A stretch of DNA of 9,278 bases, taken from assembly GCA_049977145.1 (NCBI GenBank), contig JBMFGW010000125.1:1-9278 (forward strand). Direction: 5' to 3'. The notes under the pieces were generated by a model. It did not search any database and was not told the DNA's origin. It saw only the letters and a list, made by a program, of their open reading frames with translations. Source of the stretch: JAMDCX01 sp049977145. GTDB taxonomy: Bacteria; Planctomycetota; Phycisphaerae; WQYP01. The translations under genes were made by a program, and so were the position numbers. Below are positions 5,765 to 9,278 of this stretch, in pieces; the stretch's first letter is position 1; the number at the start of each line of letters is the position of its first letter.

Positions 5765-6127
5765 TTGACACATTGCCAGCAGTTTTCCTTACGCGGTATA
5801 CATTCTCAAAGGAAATCGCCCCATCCTGATCCAACGCCACACCGTTGTGGAAACGACGCGGCCTTTGCTCGGTATATTGCTGAGTTCCGCGACTGCGGCA
5901 GCATGGGGACCGCGGCACGCGAGACAATGGGACAGTGGCTACAACCGTTGCGGCCATACGATCTTGAGAAACCCAGCTGGCGGGAGGCGCCAATCGTTTG
6001 CACTGACCGCAACTCTGTCCAAGAATTCAACCGAGTCCGGGCGAGACTGTTTGCACAGTCTACCAATGAGCCCGTTATTCACTGGAGGATCCCACTTCCA
6101 GCCATCCAGGGGTATCCCATATATTAA
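5765..6127 (+). CDS. Pif1-like helicase, domain 2A fragment
   Basis: Conserved sequence starts at about 5850: FARYIAEFRDCGSMGTAARETMGQWLQPLRPYDLEKPSWREAPIVCTDRNSVQEFNRVRARLFAQSTNEPVIHWRIPLP. This fits the Helitron helicase region in which a W-x-x-AP strand leads to a TDRNS/TNxER-type turn, an N-x-x-RA helix, and a final W segment. The upstream 25-30 codons (5765-5845) do not resemble the family, and there is no ATG. After IPLPAIQG (about 6108) similarity stops and the frame ends at 6125-6127. This lies downstream of motif III in the same protein but in a different frame, so either an indel or an insert lies at 5757-5850. Confidence 0.75.
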   Translation: MTHCQQFSLRGIHSQRKSPHPDPTPHRCGNDAAFARYIAEFRDCGSMGTAARETMGQWLQPLRPYDLEKPSWREAPIVCTDRNSVQEFNRVRARLFAQSTNEPVIHWRIPLPAIQGYPIY

Positions 6128-6276
6128 CACCCGATGCCGATGATAATGTAAAACCTTAAAATGGGCAGTGGCGCGTTCCATAGAAGACATGAGTATTCGG
6201 GTGATTGGAATCCTCTCGTTCCCAAGAATATCCAATCCCCTTCTCAATTTCAAACGAGTGCTCCTGTGCCAGCACG
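6112..6276. other. Non-coding interruption with a degenerate palindrome
   Basis: AT-rich sequence between VIHWRIPLP and LNALGEKLYGIIPS, with no family-like protein. It contains a divergent palindrome copy at 6160-6177 and a short inverted pair GATTGGA/TCCAATC near 6202 and 6230. No TIRs were recognised, and the borders are estimates from where protein similarity fades. Confidence 0.4.
6160..6177. repeat. Dispersed palindrome, copy 5 (degenerate)
   Basis: AATGGGCAGTGGCGCGTT. The right half is intact and the left half has three differences from consensus. It lies in the interruption at 6112-6276. Confidence 0.55.
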
Positions 6277-6471
6277 GACACCAGACTCAATGCGTTGGGG
6301 GAAAAACTGTACGGTATCATTCCAAGTTTGACGGCGACGTTCGTGCGTGGTGCACCCTTCCCATCGGACATAGTGGCAGATCACATTGCCGAATACAGGT
6401 TTTGTCACGGGCTCCAAAACTCTAGGTCGGTGAACAACCGCGCGTCCCCATTCTATGTGTGCCATATGTAA
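6205..6471 (+). CDS. Pif1-like helicase fragment before motif V
   Basis: Only the middle of this frame is convincing: LNALGEKLYGIIPSLTATFVRGAPF (about 6284-6360). In Helitron helicases a similar segment, ending FVxGAP, stands immediately before the NI...ERGLxNGTxG motif. The ATG at 6205 belongs to the preceding interruption. From 6362 the translation is the TIR-bounded insert and ends at TAA 6469-6471. The NGT motif follows at about 6486 in another frame. Confidence 0.62.
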   Translation: MESSRSQEYPIPFSISNECSCASTDTRLNALGEKLYGIIPSLTATFVRGAPFPSDIVADHIAEYRFCHGLQNSRSVNNRASPFYVCHM

Positions 6472-6481
6472 ATGTCCGATG
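6362..6481. mobile_element. 120-bp insert with 10-bp perfect terminal inverted repeats
   Basis: CATCGGACAT (6362-6371) and ATGTCCGATG (6472-6481) are exact inverted copies bounding 120 bp. The block sits exactly between FVRGAPF and ITANIAVERGLCNGT, contiguous motifs in Pif1-type Helitron helicases. Removing it plus 8 bp gives FVRGAPFHITANIAVERG in one frame. The flanks GGTGCACCCTTC and GATGCCCCCGTT are alike but not identical. The right end lacks a nearby AG, so splicing at canonical sites is unlikely. The inner right end, reverse-complemented, reads CATTTACATATGGCAC, loosely like the TIR of the 6826 insert. Confidence 0.65.
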
Positions 6482-6482
6482 C

Positions 6483-6623
6483 CCCCGTTACATCACGGCC
6501 AACATTGCAGTGGAACGAGGCCTCTGCAACGGCACCCGCGGTATTCTGAAGGCCATCATCTTGGACGAACGGGAGGATCCCGCGGTTATCCGTTCATCAG
6601 AGTACCAGCGTACTCTGGTGTGA
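6483..6623 (+). CDS. Pif1-like helicase, NGTRG motif fragment
   Basis: A short frame reads YITANIAVERGLCNGTRGILKAIILDEREDPAVIRSSEYQRTLV and stops at TGA 6621-6623. The N-I-x-x-E-R-G-L-x-N-G-T-x-G pattern is the highly conserved Helitron/Pif1 segment leading to motif V, placed correctly after FVRGAP. It has no start codon and only about 45 codons, so it is a fragment and easily missed. The next part of the domain (GEEVWLTYPPWCIGV) lies in the +1 frame from about 6650, indicating an indel frameshift near 6605-6650. Confidence 0.75.
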   Translation, partial: PRYITANIAVERGLCNGTRGILKAIILDEREDPAVIRSSEYQRTLV

Positions 6624-6624
6624 C

Positions 6625-6861
6625 CAACGATGCAAGAACTGTGGCAATGGCGAAGAAGTATGGCTGACGTACCCACCGTGGTGTATCGGAGTCATCGTGC
6701 CATCGAAGAAAGACGTTGTTCCTGTGGTGATGACCATCTTGGACGACGATGCCATCCCCCTGGTCCCGTGCAGTAGGACCGTTGAGGTTGACGCCAAGAT
6801 ATCCCTAAATGCAAAGAAGGGTCCCCCGATTTACAGTCCGCACAATACATTTTCACATTAA
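6625..6861 (+). CDS. Pif1-like helicase fragment between motifs V and VI
   Basis: The frame reads GEEVWLTYPPWCIGVIVPSKK, then DDAIPLVPCSRTVEVDAKISLNAKKGPP, and ends at TAA 6859-6861. In Helitron helicases a 'v-L-x-x-P-P-x-c-v-x-v' strand and an 'iPl' strand stand in this position, shortly before the GFAxTYHKxQGxTL motif. That motif is found 200 bp downstream in another frame. The codons before 6649 are out of register with the family. There is no start codon. The conserved part ends near 6825, where the next TIR-bounded insert starts. Confidence 0.66.
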   Translation, partial: QRCKNCGNGEEVWLTYPPWCIGVIVPSKKDVVPVVMTILDDDAIPLVPCSRTVEVDAKISLNAKKGPPIYSPHNTFSH

Positions 6862-7033
6862 CGCGCCGTGGCGCATTATTACATAAGTGACATCGTAGTA
6901 AATCCTGTAAATATTGAACACTGCCGTCTTGTTCGTTCATAAAATTGTATTTTACCGTTAAGAAGTCAAAAGTAACCGAGTTATCAGATTCTCATAATAA
7001 ATAAATTATCTTTGAGTGCGAGATGTAAACCGG
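6826..7033. mobile_element. 208-bp insert with 18-bp terminal inverted repeats
   Basis: The left end CCGATTTACAGTCCGCAC (6826-6843) and the reverse complement of the right end, CCGGTTTACATCTCGCAC (7016-7033), match at 14 of 18 positions. The block separates VDAKISLNAKK from MKFNVVGHPFVLGFAATYH, adjacent in the helicase. It is AT-rich inside and carries a palindrome copy at 6860-6877. The flanks AGAAGGGTCCC and AGAGTGGGACGC are weakly similar. The TIR core GGTTTACA is shared with the inserts at 605 and 4727. This looks like a non-autonomous DNA transposon; its superfamily is not determinable. Confidence 0.66.
6860..6877. repeat. Dispersed palindrome, copy 6
   Basis: AACGCGCCGTGGCGCATT, located inside the TIR-bounded insert 6826-7033 and preceded by TT as in copy 4. 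Confidence 0.8.
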
Positions 7034-8248
7034 AGAGTGGGACGCGGGGGGCTGCCAATGAAATTCAACGTGGTGGGCCACCCGTTTGTGCTGGGCTTTG
7101 CGGCAACATATCACGCAATGCAATGTCGGACTCTAGACAAGGTGATTCTATACGTAGACCGCGAAGTGCGGCCCAGAATCGATTATCACGCCTTCTACGT
7201 CGGAGTCAGCAGAACACGCTCTCTGGACGATGTGCGGATTACGGACTTGAAGCCTGTGTTGGAGCCACCCAACGATCCCCCCGCCTGGCGTGCCATCATT
7301 GGTGCCCTGCGCCCGTCACCACAGATGACGTCCTTCTTCAACTCCATACGAGATGACCCCGGACGACAACGGATCCAACAAGGATCGTCCGCGTCGAGTC
7401 CACGCCAAGTCATCGCGTCGTACAGCGGCTCGAAGAGACGGGCCACCGGCGCCCCGGAGCCCAGCACAGTTAGCCCGGCGTGCAAGTGGGGGTGTCAGAA
7501 GGCTTTTGGAAAAGTCGCCGACCTACGCCAGCACGAGCTCCGTTGTCCATTGAGACCCCAAGCGCGTCCCTCCGGTGAACTATCCATCTTATCTCGCGCA
7601 CTGTTCGAGGAAGCCGCCGTCCCACCAACACCATCGGTTGCGATCTGGGATGGAATCGAGGGACTGCCTTGGTTGGAAAACAGCCAACTCGACTTCTTAT
7701 TGCAACACCTGCTGCCCACGCCGACGTCTACGCTGGTCGACGGCGTACTGGTTTGTCTGTTGCAGCGAGACAGCACCCCCCGCGTCCAGTGCCCCTGCCC
7801 GCTACTACTCACCAACCCGGTGATCCACGGACCGCAACAAGGGATACACTTCATCTGTCTGCACAGCATGGACCCAGAAACAAGGCGGTTGACATTGATC
7901 GATTCCAAGGCGGAGCAAATCCCCGCGGTGGATCGTTTGTTAATCAACGTACAAGCCACTGGATGGACGGCAAACATTCGCAGCTCTGGATTGCAGCACG
8001 ACGACTGGAGCTGCGGCTTCCAAGTGCTGGAAGAAGTGTACAACATGGCGGTGGCATCGGTCGACCAGGCTAGGCAAGACAATCGTGGATTTGGGAAGTT
8101 TGTGAACAAGTGTCTCGACATCTTGGCACCGTACGCAGAGGACTCGTCGTCAGCGAGTGGGATAATTGAGACGTCTCGGAACCGCTGCGCTATGTTAGCA
8201 TTCCCCGTCGCGACATTTAGTCAAGCGGCGCTCCGATCAGTGGAGTAA
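7016..8248 (+). CDS. Helicase C-terminus fused to C2HC zinc finger and Ulp1-like (C48) protease
   Basis: A 410-codon frame; the first ATG is at 7058 and codons 1-6 overlap the preceding insert's TIR. Residues 15-66 close the Pif1-like helicase: HPFVLGFAATYHAMQCRTLDKVILYVDRE and AFYVGVSRTRS (motif VI). The usual glycine of Q-G-x-T-L is a cysteine (QCRTL). Residues 156-177 form a C-x3-C-x12-H-x3-C zinc finger with F164 and L170 in C2H2-like positions. Residues 235-345 resemble Ulp1/SENP cysteine proteases: GIHFICLHS (H278), LTLIDSK (D296), GLQHDDWSCGF (Q327, C333). The Q-to-C spacing of six equals Ulp1. In the family this protease fold cleaves ubiquitin-like proteins; what it does for the transposon is unknown. 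It ends at TAA 8246-8248. This is the best-preserved open frame with a domain set. Confidence 0.85.
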   Translation: MRDVNRRVGRGGLPMKFNVVGHPFVLGFAATYHAMQCRTLDKVILYVDREVRPRIDYHAFYVGVSRTRSLDDVRITDLKPVLEPPNDPPAWRAIIGALRPSPQMTSFFNSIRDDPGRQRIQQGSSASSPRQVIASYSGSKRRATGAPEPSTVSPACKWGCQKAFGKVADLRQHELRCPLRPQARPSGELSILSRALFEEAAVPPTPSVAIWDGIEGLPWLENSQLDFLLQHLLPTPTSTLVDGVLVCLLQRDSTPRVQCPCPLLLTNPVIHGPQQGIHFICLHSMDPETRRLTLIDSKAEQIPAVDRLLINVQATGWTANIRSSGLQHDDWSCGFQVLEEVYNMAVASVDQARQDNRGFGKFVNKCLDILAPYAEDSSSASGIIETSRNRCAMLAFPVATFSQAALRSVE

Positions 8249-8371
8249 GCGGATAGGGTAAGTCAATTCCAGTGACAGTATGGTACAATTCCAAATACAT
8301 ACCAAGGGTTCCAATATTAATCCGAAGACACTCAAAAGTTAACGCGCCATGGCACATTCAGCGTCCGTAGT
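8249..8371. other. 3' flank of the transposase
   Basis: AT-rich sequence after the stop codon. It holds a consensus-like 5' splice site GTAAGT at 8258-8263, only ten bases past the stop, and the palindrome at 8341. The short hairpin CTCC...GGAG near 8231-8245 overlaps the end of the gene. I found no 16-20 bp hairpin followed by CTRR that would mark a Helitron 3' end. Confidence 0.4.
8341..8358. repeat. Dispersed palindrome, copy 7
   Basis: AACGCGCCATGGCACATT, preceded by GTT, about 90 bp downstream of the transposase stop codon. It has an intact left half and two changes in the right half. Confidence 0.75.
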
Positions 8372-8677
8372 ATGCATACAATATGGTACACGTCTAATTT
8401 GTTTGAATACTCCACTGATCCCATGGGAGCGACGTCCAGTCAACCGTGGAGCAAGGATTCCCCGAGCACGGCGACACAGCGGGAGCCGCTCTCCATACAT
8501 GACCCCTTTCTATCGGGATCATGCCAACGACAAACCGACGGAGGCCTATCAGTAACGGTCGCAACGGGCCAAACCCAATCACCAAGGTACGGAGGAGCTG
8601 ACCCCGCCCAGGTCCGCATCGTCGCGCACCCGTCATTTGAAACTATATTCGTTTGGATCGGAAAGCTGAAAAGATAG
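8372..8677 (+). CDS. Hypothetical, possible coding block
   Basis: A 101-codon open frame; a second ATG at 8423 (MGATSSQPWSKDS) begins where base composition becomes GC-rich and codon-like, as in the transposase exons. The product is Ser/Thr/Pro-rich and then reads GGADPAQVRIVAHPSFETIFVW. I recognise no domain. An overlapping antisense frame of 80 codons exists (8394-8636), so the strand is not certain. It may be a first exon or N-terminal piece of a neighbouring gene, given another coding-like stretch at 8840-8947. Confidence 0.3.
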   Translation: MHTIWYTSNLFEYSTDPMGATSSQPWSKDSPSTATQREPLSIHDPFLSGSCQRQTDGGLSVTVATGQTQSPRYGGADPAQVRIVAHPSFETIFVWIGKLKR

Positions 8678-8839
8678 CCGTCCCAGAAAACGTAACCACC
8701 AAACCACGAAGTACAAAATCAAAGATACAGTATTATGTCCGGGATTCCAAAATTTTTCATTCCGAACTTAACAGTCAATCGAGTAAATACGTCTGATCAT
8801 TATAACGGTTAAGGAACACAATATGTACAGACAAACACA

Positions 8840-8947
8840 ATGTTTAACGCGCGGTTTTTCGTTCAGGACCATCTGCCGCGTCCAAGTGGACCAGAGAACA
8901 TCGCAATGGAGAACAACCCGGCGGCCATCACCGACTACCAGGTTTGA
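8840..8947 (+). CDS. Small exon-like ORF, possible Helitron N-terminal piece
   Basis: A 35-codon frame, ATG to TGA, reads MFNARFFVQDHLPRPSGPEN and ends ENNPAAITDYQV. It is sharply GC-richer than its AT-rich surroundings. CAG|GTTTGA at 8939-8947 could be a donor, so the stop may lie in an intron. AG at 8865-8866 could be an acceptor. The sequence resembles the stretch that, in some Helitron proteins, precedes the FPxLFPxG motif; the main gene here opens at that motif (YPTLFPFG, 191-216). That resemblance is from memory of the family and is weak. It could be the start of a second related element or an unrelated exon. Confidence 0.3.
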   Translation: MFNARFFVQDHLPRPSGPENIAMENNPAAITDYQV

Positions 8948-9104
8948 CAACCCATCCCCAATGGTTTATTTTTCAAATTTCAATACTTATATGATTATTA
9001 CACCTCTCGTTCCCGCAAATACGGAATAAATTGGTTCTCATGATGGTTTTTCACATCGTCCTTTTCCACAAGACACACAATCGTTACTCTGTAGGTTGCG
9101 GCCC
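8948..9104. other. AT-rich non-coding stretch
   Basis: No family-like protein or repeat was seen. CTCTGTAG at about 9087-9094 could be a 3' splice acceptor for the frame that follows. Confidence 0.35.
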
Positions 9105-9269
9105 ATGAAGAGGTACGATCTCCACGACATCCCTCCGACAACTGAAGGTCTTCCACACCGTCGTGCGACCGCATTTGTACCAAGAACTTCCCCCAAAACA
9201 AAATCAAAAGATAATGAAAGGGATATACTAATCGATTTTTGTTGTGCAGACGACATCAATTACTCATAG
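9105..9269 (+). CDS. Small hypothetical ORF near the right edge
   Basis: A 54-codon frame starts MKRYDLHDIPPTTEGLPHRR and ends with TAG 9267-9269. The frame is also open upstream through the acceptor-like GTAG at 9091-9094. The first 30 residues sit in balanced-composition DNA; the rest is lysine-rich and AT-rich. No domain is recognisable. It could be the exon following 8840-8941, but phase and function are untested. An antisense frame overlaps it. Confidence 0.18.
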   Translation: MKRYDLHDIPPTTEGLPHRRATAFVPRTSPKTKSKDNERDILIDFCCADDINYS

Positions 9270-9278
9270 AGAACAAAC

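Larger units (their letters stand above)
158..8248 (+). mobile_element. Interrupted Helitron-type rolling-circle transposon (Rep-helicase-protease)
   Basis: All large conserved blocks lie on one strand in the canonical Helitron order: Helitron-like N domain, HUH/Y2 Rep, linker, Pif1-like helicase. A zinc finger and a Ulp1-like protease domain are added at the C-terminus. In this family Rep nicks and rejoins single-stranded DNA and the helicase unwinds the donor strand. Both catalytic centres are visible, but the reading frame is broken repeatedly by stops, frame changes and AT-rich inserts. The start given is the first in-frame codon after a stop, not a true gene start; the 5' end probably lies outside the window. 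No terminal hairpin with CTRR was recognised, so the span is the coding extent and not the element's ends. Assignment to the Helitron superfamily is firm. Subgroup (Helitron2 or Helentron-like) is inference from the C-terminal protease. Confidence 0.88.

Noticed and set aside
8258..8263. GTAAGT just after the transposase stop as proof of a spliced downstream exon
   Set aside because: A single hexamer match with no identified acceptor or coding continuation; noted only in the flank description.
22..8358. CRISPR-like array made of the palindromic repeats
   Set aside because: Intervals are irregular and far too long, no cas genes are present, and the context is eukaryotic.

Overview
The window is a piece of a eukaryotic nuclear genome dominated by one large, interrupted Helitron-type rolling-circle transposon gene on the + strand, from about 158 to 8248. 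I base 'eukaryotic' on four things: the Helitron Rep/helicase architecture, GC-rich coding blocks separated by AT-rich non-coding blocks, splice-site-like sequences (polypyrimidine tracts ending in CAG near 190 and 4316), and the absence of bacterial ribosome binding sites or operon spacing. The lineage cannot be fixed from the sequence. An alga or other protist would fit, but that is a guess.

Read left to right, the conserved blocks follow the order of a Helitron Rep-Hel protein. 158-979 is the Helitron-like N-terminal domain in two same-frame pieces. 1235-2107 is the HUH/Y2 Rep nuclease, with an HVH motif and a YVAGY tyrosine pair. 2173-2481 and 2556-2924 are the post-Rep linker. 3097-4350 is the long region between Rep and helicase. 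4329-6861 is a Pif1-like SF1 helicase in seven pieces, carrying Walker A GGPGTGKS, Walker B IDEISMV, GDFAQLPPVG and NGTRG. 7016-8248 holds the last helicase motifs (a degenerate QCRTLD and YVGVSR) fused to a C2HC zinc finger and a Ulp1-like (C48) cysteine protease domain with an intact-looking His-Asp-Gln-Cys set. Almost every expected motif survives, yet the frame is broken more than ten times. The copy is therefore either a young pseudogene or is expressed only after unusual processing.

The interruptions are the most unusual part. Several are short (about 120-260 bp) AT-richer blocks dropped between neighbouring conserved motifs. At least three have terminal inverted repeats, and several have imperfect direct repeats of the flanking coding sequence. 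They generally lack usable GT-AG boundaries, so they look more like MITE-type insertions than spliceosomal introns. A second signal is an 18-bp palindrome close to AACGCGCCGYGGCGCGTT, found at least seven times across 9 kb, mostly in these non-coding blocks. One copy extends to a perfect 26-bp palindrome.

To the right of the main gene (8249-9278) there is AT-rich sequence with three short coding-like stretches (8372-8677, 8840-8947, 9105-9269). They could be 5' exons of a neighbouring gene or of a second related element. The Helitron termini (5' TC, 3' hairpin plus CTRR) were not identified, so the element boundaries are unknown and the 5' part of the gene probably lies upstream of this window.
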